Part shown: positions 25,027 through 31,700 of the stretch, in pieces | Position numbering within the stretch: position 1 is the first letter of the stretch | How the letters are laid out: each line of letters opens with the position of its first letter | NCBI GenBank assembly: GCA_003142015.1 | Contig: PLOI01000013.1 | Span: forward strand, 19,207-52,811 | Origin: Acidobacteriaceae bacterium | Lineage (GTDB): Bacteria > Acidobacteriota > Terriglobia > Terriglobales > Acidobacteriaceae | DNA length: 33,605 bases | Direction of reading: 5' to 3' | Translations under genes and position numbers: made by a program | The notes under the pieces: generated by a model | What the model saw: only the letters and a program-made list of their open reading frames with translations | The model's database searches: none | What the model was told of the DNA's origin: nothing

Positions 25027-25101
25027 CGTGCATGGATTTCACGGAGAACAGGCGCTTTTTCTCTGGCCTGCCCATGCACGGATTCCGGGGTTTCCATGCA
25101 C
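25027..25101. repeat. Three GTGCATGG motifs, two in inverted orientation
   Basis: CGTGCATGG at 25027-25035 is exactly complementary to CCATGCACG at 25072-25080, with 36 bases between. A third copy, CCATGCAC, lies at 25094-25101. The group sits 140-220 bases upstream of the TonB-receptor start. It could be a protein-binding array or an RNA stem in the leader; the sequence alone does not decide. Confidence 0.4.
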
Positions 25102-25147
25102 AGCCTCAGGGACTGATTGACCCTCCGGTAACGATTCAACACCGAAA

Positions 25148-25161
25148 TGGTATCGATTCCA
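25148..25161. promoter_or_regulatory. Candidate LacI-family operator
   Basis: TGGTATCGATTCCA is a 14-bp palindrome with one mismatched pair and a central CG, the form usual for LacI/GalR-family operators. It lies 262 bases upstream of the first TonB-receptor gene, in the locus that ends with a LacI-family gene. The palindrome is seen; the link to that regulator is inferred. The distance is long for direct repression, so the promoter would need a long leader. Confidence 0.45.
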
Positions 25162-25530
25162 CTGACGCCAGAATTGTGCGACTACCGCGGAAAGTTGTCA
25201 AGTTAAATTCTGCGCATCTGGTACAACCCGACAAATGCGGCCAAGCTGTGGAAATCGGGTCAGCCGCGGACGATTGATTGCCGGGTGGGATTACATCGAA
25301 TCAATTCAATAGTTTCAATCAGTTAGGGAATATTGAGAGCCAGCTTCGGGGTTGAACGACGCGCGAAAAGCGTCCGCAAGCTCCGATCAGACTGCGTTAA
25401 AGCTGGGTGACAAATCTCTTCCCGCATAGCGTCGAAATGGGCGGGTTGATCCGGCACAGACGGGCGGGAGCCGTGGATTGGGACAGGCGAGATGGTTCGG
25501 GAGGGTGAAAATTCCGTCAGCGTTGCGCGT

Positions 25531-26352
25531 TCACCCAGCGCTCTTCACGCGCACCACGGTGATTTTGGCAAAGCCCTCTTCAAAGATCGGCGGCTTCAGC
25601 CTATCGGCCATCTTGCGCATCACGTCCTCGCTCACCGAGCGGTCGCGCTTGCTGTTTCGCTCCAGGCACACGTCGAGCGGCACGTCGAAGAAGACCGCTT
25701 GCACCTCGTAACCGAAGCTCTTGGACATCTTGATCCATTGGCGGCGCTCGTGGATGGAAAGGTTTGTCGCGTCCACATAGTTCCATGGCATGCGGGCGAT
25801 CAGTCTTGCGCGCAAGAGCGACCGCAGGGTGGAAAAGACCAGTCCCTGGTAGCGCTGCTCCTCCACGTCGTCGAAGAGGATGTTGCGCAACAAATCACTG
25901 GACAACGGCGTGACGCCGCGCCGCCGAAACCATGTGGTTTTGCCCGAGCCGGGCAGACCGATAGCCAGGACCACGTAGCCCTTGGGGGCCTGCGGCGAGT
26001 GCTCGGCCGCCTCAGGTTCGGGCGGCGCCACGGAGGGCATATCCGGTTGCGTTTCCATCTCGAAGCGCGCGGAGTCGGCCGGCTCATTCCACTCCTGCCT
26101 TGCGGGCCGCTCCTGTTTCGCGGAGGATTCGGGCCTTGGGCGCCGTTCCGGCCTGGCAGACCGTGAATCAGCCGGACGCGGCTCTGCCGGCCGCTGCACG
26201 TCGGACCGCTGCTCGCGGGGTTGCGGGACCGCTGCCGGAACCTCGTCCGGATAGAGCGGCACCAGCGGCCGCAGTTGATTCGATGGGAGTTCCTGGCCGA
26301 TTTTGCCGGTGGATTCGGAGATATTTGGGGTGCGTCTCGAACGTTTTCTCAT
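25531..26352 (-). CDS. P-loop kinase, polynucleotide-kinase/zeta-like, with disordered N-terminus
   Basis: A 273-residue protein. Residues 1 to about 125 are rich in Pro, Arg, Glu and Ser with no hydrophobic core, so probably disordered. The C-terminal half is a compact kinase: Walker A GLPGSGKTTW (132-141), LSSDLLRNILFDD, YVDATNLS with the Walker-B-like Asp, SIHERRQWIKMSKSFGYEVQAVFFDVPLDVCLERN, and a lid-like RNSKRDRSVSEDVMRKM. This resembles T4 polynucleotide-kinase-type predicted kinases (COG4639), which phosphorylate nucleic-acid 5' ends or small molecules; the substrate here is unknown. No toxin-antitoxin partner is adjacent. The start is uncertain: ATG 26352 (MRKRSRR) has only a weak AGGCGG upstream, and ATG 26391 (MVSRYQY) is also possible. 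It is divergent from gap. Confidence 0.75.
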   Translation of the reverse strand: MRKRSRRTPNISESTGKIGQELPSNQLRPLVPLYPDEVPAAVPQPREQRSDVQRPAEPRPADSRSARPERRPRPESSAKQERPARQEWNEPADSARFEMETQPDMPSVAPPEPEAAEHSPQAPKGYVVLAIGLPGSGKTTWFRRRGVTPLSSDLLRNILFDDVEEQRYQGLVFSTLRSLLRARLIARMPWNYVDATNLSIHERRQWIKMSKSFGYEVQAVFFDVPLDVCLERNSKRDRSVSEDVMRKMADRLKPPIFEEGFAKITVVRVKSAG

Positions 26353-26507
26353 GCCGCCTTCAACAGGTGCGTACTGATACCGGGATACCATACTTCCCGA
26401 GGAGGCTGCAAATGATGTGCACCACGTCACATACATTCCTGCATCGGGAACGGCACACTATAGGAGCGAGAAGTTCTGCGCAAAACGGAAAGAAACGCGC
26501 TTTGATT

Positions 26508-26535
26508 TTGTCTCCGTTGGCTAAAATGATACGAT
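26508..26535 (+). promoter_or_regulatory. Possible sigma-70-type promoter for gap
   Basis: TTGTCT (26508-26513), a 16-base spacer, then TACGAT (26530-26535) preceded by TG in the extended -10 position. Each hexamer matches four of six consensus bases. It would give a leader of about 100 bases before the gap start. TAAAAT at 26522-26527 is an alternative -10 box. Confidence 0.35.
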
Positions 26536-26641
26536 CATGAGTTTGGTGGAATTGCCTGACGGGCGGTTTTCAGCCGCCGAACCAGAACAAGCCTGAACCA
26601 GCTCAACCACAGTCTCACTGACTACGAAGGAGAATACACAC

Positions 26642-27646
26642 ATGGCAGTTAAGGTTGGAATCAACGGCTTCGGCCGCATTGGCCGCAATGTTTTGCGCGC
26701 CTCGCTTGGCAATCGGGAGATCGATTTTGTTGCCGTCAACGACTTGACCAGCCCCGCGACGCTGGCCCACCTGCTCAAGTACGACTCGATTCTGGGCAAC
26801 CTGAAGAACGAAGTCGTTGCGGGCGCGGATTTCATCGCCATCGACGGCAAGAAGATCAAGGTCTTTTCCGAGCGCGACCCCGCCAAGCTGGATTGGGCTT
26901 CAGTGGGCGCGCAGGTAGTGGTTGAGTCGACCGGCTTCTTTACCGACGCGGAGAAGGCGAAGGCTCACCTGGGCGCGACCGTCAAGAAGGTCATCATCTC
27001 GGCTCCCGCCAAGAACGAAGATCTGACCATCGTGCTCGGCGTCAACCAGGACAAGTACGACGCCGCCAAGCACAACATCATCTCCAACGCCAGTTGCACC
27101 ACCAACTGCCTGGCGCCGGTCGTCAAGGTGATCCTGGAAACGTGCGGCATCGTCTCCGGCATCATGACCACCATCCACAGCTACACCAACGATCAGGTCA
27201 TCCTGGACACGCCGCACAAGGACTTGCGTCGCGCCCGCGCCGCCGCCCTCAGCATGATTCCCACCTCGACAGGCGCAGCCAAGGCCCTCAAGCTGGTAAT
27301 CCCGGAGAGCTCGGGCAAGCTGGACGGCTTCGCCATCCGCGTTCCCACCCCCAATGTCTCCATCGTCGATCTGACCTTCATCGCCGAGAAGCCCATCACC
27401 GCCGAAGCATTGAACGCCGCCTTCAAGAAGGCTTCTGAGGGCGAATTGAAGGGCATTCTGGGCTACGACACCAACCTTCTGGTCAGCTCCGACTTCAAGG
27501 GCGATGCGCGCAGCTCAATCGTTGACGCGCCTCTGACCAAGGTGGTCGGCAACAGCGTCAAGGTGCTGAGTTGGTACGATAACGAGTGGGGCTACTCCAG
27601 CCGCGTCGTCGATCTGATCGGCTTCCTGGCGAAGAAAGGCCTGTAA
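26642..27646 (+). CDS. gap: Glyceraldehyde-3-phosphate dehydrogenase, type I
   Basis: A 334-residue cytosolic glycolytic enzyme that oxidises glyceraldehyde 3-phosphate with NAD and phosphate to 1,3-bisphosphoglycerate. The Rossmann start is [18 protein letters not shown]. The active site is SNASCTTNC with Cys152, and the base is His179 in [25 protein letters not shown] closes the domain. Length is typical. AAGGAG at 26627-26632 lies nine bases before ATG. It is the first gene of a cluster that also holds pgk and tpiA, so three successive triose-phosphate steps are encoded together. The coding sequence is GC-rich with strongly biased codons, as expected for a highly expressed gene. Confidence 0.97.
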   Translation: MAVKVGINGFGRIGRNVLRASLGNREIDFVAVNDLTSPATLAHLLKYDSILGNLKNEVVAGADFIAIDGKKIKVFSERDPAKLDWASVGAQVVVESTGFFTDAEKAKAHLGATVKKVIISAPAKNEDLTIVLGVNQDKYDAAKHNIISNASCTTNCLAPVVKVILETCGIVSGIMTTIHSYTNDQVILDTPHKDLRRARAAALSMIPTSTGAAKALKLVIPESSGKLDGFAIRVPTPNVSIVDLTFIAEKPITAEALNAAFKKASEGELKGILGYDTNLLVSSDFKGDARSSIVDAPLTKVVGNSVKVLSWYDNEWGYSSRVVDLIGFLAKKGL

Positions 27647-27652
27647 ATCTCA

Positions 27653-27680
27653 GCGCGCCGCGGCTCGCTCCGCGGCGCGC
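27653..27680 (+). terminator. Strong GC hairpin between gap and the RidA-like gene
   Basis: GCGCGCCGCGG (27653-27663) pairs perfectly with CCGCGGCGCGC (27670-27680) over a six-base loop, seven bases after the gap stop. Only CTTTC follows, a weak T tract. It ends 12 bases before the next ATG, where a ribosome site would be expected and none is seen. It may lower expression of the downstream genes relative to gap. Confidence 0.5.
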
Positions 27681-27692
27681 CTTTCACACATC

Positions 27693-28100
27693 ATGCGCAA
27701 AAACATCAGCGGTAAGTCGCCCTTCGAGCCCATCATCGGTTTTTCTCGCGCGGTGCGCGTGGGCAATGCCGTATATCTCTCTGGAACCGCCCCGGCCGGC
27801 GCCAAAGAGCGCGACGCCGCCGGCCAAACGCGGCGCATCTTCGAGATTGCCGCCAAGGCGCTGGCTGAAGCCGGCGCTTCTCTCCAGGACGTTGTCCGCA
27901 CGCGCATCTATCTGGTCCACGCCGAGGACTGGGAGGCTGTGGGACTCGTGCATGGCGAATACTTTTCCGACGTTCGTCCCGCGGCTACCATGGTGGTGGT
28001 ATCTCAGTTGCTCGACCCCGCCTGGCGGGTTGAAATCGAGATGGACGCAGTGATTTCCGACACTGAATCCGGCGCCGCACCCGGATCGACTATTACCTAG
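27693..28100 (+). CDS. RidA-like (YjgF/YER057c/UK114) family protein lacking the canonical arginine
   Basis: A 135-residue protein of the trimeric Rid family. The fold is clear: RVGNAVYLSGTAP, TRRIFEIAAKALAEAGASLQDVVRTRIYLV and DVRPAATMVVVSQLLDPAWRVEIEMDAVI. True RidA hydrolyses reactive enamine/imine intermediates and needs an Arg in a PxRS-type motif (Arg105 in enteric RidA). Here the matching place reads PAAT, so the Arg is missing and imine deaminase activity is doubtful; other Rid subfamilies also lack it and have different or unknown roles. The gene lies between gap and pgk, 46 bases after gap and 27 bases before pgk, and probably shares their transcript. No Shine-Dalgarno is visible before ATG 27693. 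Confidence 0.82.
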   Translation: MRKNISGKSPFEPIIGFSRAVRVGNAVYLSGTAPAGAKERDAAGQTRRIFEIAAKALAEAGASLQDVVRTRIYLVHAEDWEAVGLVHGEYFSDVRPAATMVVVSQLLDPAWRVEIEMDAVISDTESGAAPGSTIT

Positions 28101-28127
28101 TACCAAACTACCAAGGAAGGCCGTCCC

Positions 28128-29342
28128 ATGCCCAAGCTCTCCATTCGCGACATCGATCTGGCCAACAAGCGGGTCTTCATCCGCGTCGATTTCAATGTGC
28201 CGCTCACTGAAGACGGCTCGACCATCACCGACGACACCCGCATCGCGGCCACGCTGCCCACCATCGTCTACGCCATCCGGCACAAGGCCAAGGTCATTCT
28301 GGCTTCGCACTTGGGCCGCCCCAAGGGCAAACCCAATCCAAAATATTCGCTTCGTCCCGTGGTTCACCGTCTGCGCGAACTGCTCAATAAGGCACTGGGC
28401 GAAGATATCAACGTGGCCTTCGCGCCCGATTGCATCGGCGAAGTAGCCGGCGAAATGGCCCGCCAGCTTGAGTCCGGCCAGGTGCTGCTGCTCGAGAATC
28501 TGCGCTTCCACGCCGAGGAAGAGGCCAACGATCCGGCTTTTTCAAAGGCGCTGGCTTCGCTGGCCGAGGTTTACGTCAACGACGCCTTCGGCTCCGCGCA
28601 TCGCGCCCACGCCTCCACCGAGGGCATCACCCACTTCCTCAAGCCCGCAGTAGCCGGCCTGCTGATGGAAAAGGAAATTACCTATCTCGGCAAGGCCCTG
28701 GAATCGCCTGAAAAGCCTTTCGTGGCCATCATCGGCGGCTCCAAGATCTCCGGCAAGATAGACGTGATCGACAACTTGCTCGACAAGGTCGATACGCTGG
28801 TCATCGTTGGCGGCATGGCATACACTTTCCAGCGCGCGCTGGGCGTGGCGACCGGCAAGAGCCTCGTGGAAGAAGACAAGATCGACATGGCCAAAGCCGC
28901 CATCGAGAAGGCCAAGGCCAAGGGCGTCCGGCTGCTGCTGCCCGTCGATAACATCCTGGCCGATAAGTTTGCCGCCGACGCCAAAACCCAGCCGTGGGAT
29001 TGCTCGGTCGATTTTCCCGCCGACTGGCAGGGTTTGGACATTGGCCCCAAGTCCATCGCGGCCATCGAGGAAGTGGTTTCGACCGCGCGCACGATTGTCT
29101 GGAACGGTCCGGCCGGCGTCTTCGAGTTTCCCCGCTTCGCCGTGGGCACAAACGCCATCGCCCATGCTGTTGCGGCCAACCGGGCGGCCATCTCTATCAT
29201 CGGTGGCGGCGACTCGGTCTCGGCTATCAACCAGGCCGGAGTAGCCGACCAGATCACTCACATCTCCACCGGCGGCGGCGCTTCGCTTGAATTTCTGGAA
29301 GGGAAGAAGCTGCCAGGCGTAGAGGCGTTGACGAACAAGTAG
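28128..29342 (+). CDS. pgk: Phosphoglycerate kinase
   Basis: A 404-residue cytosolic monomer that transfers phosphate from 1,3-bisphosphoglycerate to ADP. The N-terminal substrate domain shows RVFIRVDFNVPL, SHLGRPKGKPN and VNDAFGSAHRAHASTEG. The C-terminal nucleotide domain shows GGSKISGKIDVIDNLL, WNGPAGVFEF and IGGGDSVSAI. Length is normal. AAGGAAGG at 28113-28120 lies seven bases before ATG. It acts directly after gap in glycolysis, which explains the linkage. A stem-loop terminator follows its stop, so the next genes may have separate expression. Confidence 0.97.
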   Translation: MPKLSIRDIDLANKRVFIRVDFNVPLTEDGSTITDDTRIAATLPTIVYAIRHKAKVILASHLGRPKGKPNPKYSLRPVVHRLRELLNKALGEDINVAFAPDCIGEVAGEMARQLESGQVLLLENLRFHAEEEANDPAFSKALASLAEVYVNDAFGSAHRAHASTEGITHFLKPAVAGLLMEKEITYLGKALESPEKPFVAIIGGSKISGKIDVIDNLLDKVDTLVIVGGMAYTFQRALGVATGKSLVEEDKIDMAKAAIEKAKAKGVRLLLPVDNILADKFAADAKTQPWDCSVDFPADWQGLDIGPKSIAAIEEVVSTARTIVWNGPAGVFEFPRFAVGTNAIAHAVAANRAAISIIGGGDSVSAINQAGVADQITHISTGGGASLEFLEGKKLPGVEALTNK

Positions 29343-29362
29343 CAAATCAAGAACTGAAGTTC

Positions 29363-29400
29363 GCTGGCCCGGACGCTATCATCCGGGCCAGTTCAATTTC
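29363..29400 (+). terminator. Stem-loop terminator after pgk
   Basis: CTGGCCCGGA (29364-29373) pairs perfectly with TCCGGGCCAG (29382-29391) over an eight-base loop, followed by the T-rich TTCAATTTC. It starts about 20 bases after the pgk stop and ends about 20 bases before the next start codon. Confidence 0.65.
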
Positions 29401-29418
29401 CGGGTCGGGAGAGACGGA

Positions 29419-30045
29419 ATGGCCTACTACACGCGAGTCTTATCGAAAGATGAAGAGTTCCCATCCTTTGAGGAACTCGAGCAGTTGATTCAGGAAGGCC
29501 ATCCCGAGCACAAACTGACCATTGAAGAGGGAAGCGAAGAGGAGTGGGAGACTCTTCTGCTTTCCAGTGTAGATGATGTCGAAGTTGCTTTGATTGAGCG
29601 CAACCTCGTCAGCATCGGTTCAATCGGTCAGGACGAAATCGCGGACTTCATCGAGGAACTCCAGGGTTGCAAGCCGGAAAGCGGTGTTCAGTGGCTTGAG
29701 GAATATCTGGCCGAAGTCAAAATGATCTACGCGTTTCAGCACCTGCAAGGAGCGGAGACGGTGGAAGGCGGCAATGCTCTGCACGCCTTGCGGTCGGCCC
29801 TCTGGGAACGCGGAGAAGCCATCATTCAGGCAGACAACGAAGGCTTTACCAACGAAGACGGTTACCACATTGTCTGGCAGTTTTCTGACTCGGTCTCCGG
29901 CCCCTGGAATATGGGCGTCCTTCAAGACGGCGTTTGGTACCACTTCACAATGGATTTGGGCGACTCCGATCATCGATTCGCTTTCTTCAAAGGAGAAGTG
30001 CCATCCGATTTGACCGCCGTTCTGGCATTAGGATCTCAAGACTAG
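29419..30045 (+). CDS. Unknown 208-residue acidic cytosolic protein
   Basis: I do not recognise this protein. It has no signal peptide or membrane segment and is strongly acidic (for example EEGSEEEWETLLLSSVDDVEV). The middle looks helical (YLAEVKMIYAFQHLQG, ALHALRSALWERGEAIIQ). The C-terminal third is beta-like and aromatic (YHIVWQFSDSVSGPWNMGV, VWYHFTMDLGDSDHRFAFFKGEVP). The start is well supported by GGGAG at 29407-29411, seven bases before ATG. It sits between pgk and tpiA but behind a terminator, and its base composition is visibly lower in GC than both, so it may be a later insertion into the glycolysis cluster. A role in an immunity- or sensing-type module is possible but nothing shows it. 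Confidence 0.75.
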   Translation: MAYYTRVLSKDEEFPSFEELEQLIQEGHPEHKLTIEEGSEEEWETLLLSSVDDVEVALIERNLVSIGSIGQDEIADFIEELQGCKPESGVQWLEEYLAEVKMIYAFQHLQGAETVEGGNALHALRSALWERGEAIIQADNEGFTNEDGYHIVWQFSDSVSGPWNMGVLQDGVWYHFTMDLGDSDHRFAFFKGEVPSDLTAVLALGSQD

Positions 30046-30156
30046 GCACGCAAGCTTTCCATTCGCCACAGTTTCTCGATTTCTGCCGCACTGTGCCGGC
30101 CGTCACCCCATGCCGCAATCCCATCCACTAGAATCACACAGAGGAGTTCCGAAAAA

Positions 30157-30909
30157 ATGGCCCGTAAAGCACTCATTGCCGCTAATTGGAAGATGTACAA
30201 GACGCCTGCCGAAGCCAAGGCTTTTGTCGATGCCTTTTTGCCCCTCGTTGCCGGGCACTCCCGCGACGAGATCGCCCTGTTTCCCTCGCCGGTTCTGTTG
30301 CCCACTGTGATTGCCGCCGCCAAAGGCAGCAACGTCGCCGTCGGCGCGCAGAACATCCACTTTGCCGAGGAGGGCGCCTACACTGGTGAAACTTCGGTGG
30401 GCCAGCTCAAGGCTGTGGGCGGAACGCACACGCTCATCGGCCACTCCGAGCGGCGCCAATATTTCGCCGAGACCGACGAGATCGTCAACAAAAAGCTGCA
30501 CACTGCGCTGAAGCACGGCCTGATTCCCATCGTCTGCGTGGGCGAAGTGCTGGCCGAGCGCGAGGCGGGCAAGACCGCCCAGGTGCTCAAGACGCAGATC
30601 ACCGGAGCCTTTGCAGGCATCACGGCCGAGGCCGCCGCGCCCATCGTGATTGCCTATGAGCCGGTGTGGGCCATTGGCACCGGTAAGACAGCTACGCCGG
30701 AGATCGCCGTCGATGCGCACAAGATTATCCGCGCAGAAGTGGCTAGGCTGCTGGGCGCGGATGTTGCGGCCAAAATGCGCATCCTCTACGGCGGCAGCGT
30801 CAAGCCGGATAACGCCACATCGCTGATTGGCCAGGAAGAAATCGATGGTGCGCTGGTGGGCGGCGCCAGCCTCAAGCCCGACTCGTTTGCGGCCATCGTC
30901 AAGTATTAA
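30157..30909 (+). CDS. tpiA: Triosephosphate isomerase
   Basis: A 250-residue (beta/alpha)8-barrel enzyme that interconverts dihydroxyacetone phosphate and glyceraldehyde 3-phosphate. Substrate-binding Asn10 and Lys12 lie in AANWKMYKT. His96 in LIGHSERR and Glu168 in AYEPVWAIGTGKTA are the catalytic electrophile and base, followed by the flexible loop 6. YGGSVKPDN binds phosphate. GAGGAG at 30141-30146 lies ten bases before ATG. It closes the gap-pgk-tpiA cluster and is followed by a very strong inverted repeat that isolates it from the convergent genes downstream. Confidence 0.97.
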   Translation: MARKALIAANWKMYKTPAEAKAFVDAFLPLVAGHSRDEIALFPSPVLLPTVIAAAKGSNVAVGAQNIHFAEEGAYTGETSVGQLKAVGGTHTLIGHSERRQYFAETDEIVNKKLHTALKHGLIPIVCVGEVLAEREAGKTAQVLKTQITGAFAGITAEAAAPIVIAYEPVWAIGTGKTATPEIAVDAHKIIRAEVARLLGADVAAKMRILYGGSVKPDNATSLIGQEEIDGALVGGASLKPDSFAAIVKY

Positions 30910-30921
30910 TCGCTGTTGAGC

Positions 30922-30971
30922 AAAGACACATACGGCCGCGAATCAAAAAATTCGCGGCCGTATGTGTCTTT
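30922..30971. terminator. Perfect 22-bp inverted repeat, probable bidirectional terminator
   Basis: Bases 30922-30943 are exactly complementary to 30950-30971, with a CAAAAA loop. The stem ends are AAAG on the left and CTTT on the right. It starts 12 bases after the tpiA stop and lies before the stop of the minus-strand gene at 31035, so it sits between convergent genes. No long T tract follows on either strand, but the stem itself is exceptional. Confidence 0.7.
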
Positions 30972-30981
30972 AGGCTATCGC

Positions 30982-31013
30982 GGGTGCCCCAGGTCTCGAT
31001 TTTGAGACCTGGG
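30982..31013. repeat. GGGTGCCCCA-type hairpin, second hairpin between convergent genes
   Basis: CCCAGGTCTC (30988-30997) pairs perfectly with GAGACCTGGG (31004-31013) over GATTTT. It begins with GGGTGCCCCA (30982-30991), the same ten bases that open the terminator hairpin at 229. The arms otherwise differ, so the two are not copies by simple duplication. It may terminate the minus-strand gene at 31035 or belong to a dispersed hairpin family. Confidence 0.5.
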
Positions 31014-31034
31014 ATATTCCGGCGCCGTTCCCGG

Positions 31035-31613
31035 CTAAAACGGATCCTTGCTGCCGCCGCCGCATAGCTCGACCGCATGGACCAAGGCTTTGGCGACGCG
31101 GTTGGCCATCTCTTCATCGGCAAAATAGAATCCATTCGCTTGATTTCCAGCTCTTCGCTCCACAACCAGAAACATGGGCGGATCGAATCTCGGCTCCCAG
31201 GTCGGGTGTCCGGCAGCGGCATAACTCCGCTTCATATCCTGCTCGGCCGGCATCACCACCAGGTCCTGCACATCGTGAAGGCTGAACGCGACGTCAGTAT
31301 CCGTGAGTACAGCGCCATTCTTCTTGACGTTCCCGTGATAACTGATCCGGCACGCAGCAGGATCGGCAACGATGTTGCTCGCCTCGCCGCTGTACTGATC
31401 GACGTAGTCTTTCCCATCAGCATTGTCGTGCGTATAGACGGCAAAGTTCAGCCTTCCCCGCTCTTGCACCTTGGTCTGGATAAACTGCATAGTCGCCGCC
31501 AGCGAGGGGCCGTCGGGGGCTGGCTTGGGCGGGGGCGCAACAGGTTGTTGTGCCGAAAGCGTGAAAGCAATCCCGCAAAAAAAGAACGCCGCAAGCAACT
31601 TTCTCATGTTCAT
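31035..31613 (-). CDS. Small secreted protein of unknown function
   Basis: A 192-residue protein with a clear signal peptide (MNMRKLLAAFFFCGIAFTLSAQ), then a proline-rich spacer (PVAPPPKPAPDGPS), then one globular domain. Visible features are LAATMQFIQTKVQERGRLNFAVYTH, an ISYHGNVKKNGAVLTDTDVAFSLHDVQDLVV block, and ANGFYFADEEMANRVAKALVHAVELCGG at the end. I do not recognise a named family. It is probably periplasmic. I chose ATG 31613 because AAAGG lies seven bases upstream; ATG 31607 is equally possible. It follows the aromatic-rich protein gene on the same strand after 87 bases and may be co-transcribed. No lipoprotein cysteine is seen at the cleavage site. Confidence 0.7.
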   Translation of the reverse strand: MNMRKLLAAFFFCGIAFTLSAQQPVAPPPKPAPDGPSLAATMQFIQTKVQERGRLNFAVYTHDNADGKDYVDQYSGEASNIVADPAACRISYHGNVKKNGAVLTDTDVAFSLHDVQDLVVMPAEQDMKRSYAAAGHPTWEPRFDPPMFLVVERRAGNQANGFYFADEEMANRVAKALVHAVELCGGGSKDPF

Positions 31614-31700
31614 GATTTTGCCTTTCTTCCATGGCAAAGGCGGAAGCAGGGAATTTCTCCCTGCTATCGCCGTGGAATGGTCAACGCCGCGAAGACCGTG

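Larger units (their letters stand above)
24886..25530. other. 645-bp regulatory gap upstream of the first TonB-receptor gene
   Basis: No convincing gene is seen. Features: three copies of the octamer GTGCATGG or its complement (25028-25035, 25072-25079, 25094-25101), two of them forming a nine-bp inverted repeat; a LacI-type palindrome at 25148-25161; and a more AT-rich part around 25190-25335. The kinase gene on the same strand ends at 25531 without a clear intrinsic terminator. The gap probably holds the receptor promoter and a long leader. Confidence 0.45.
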
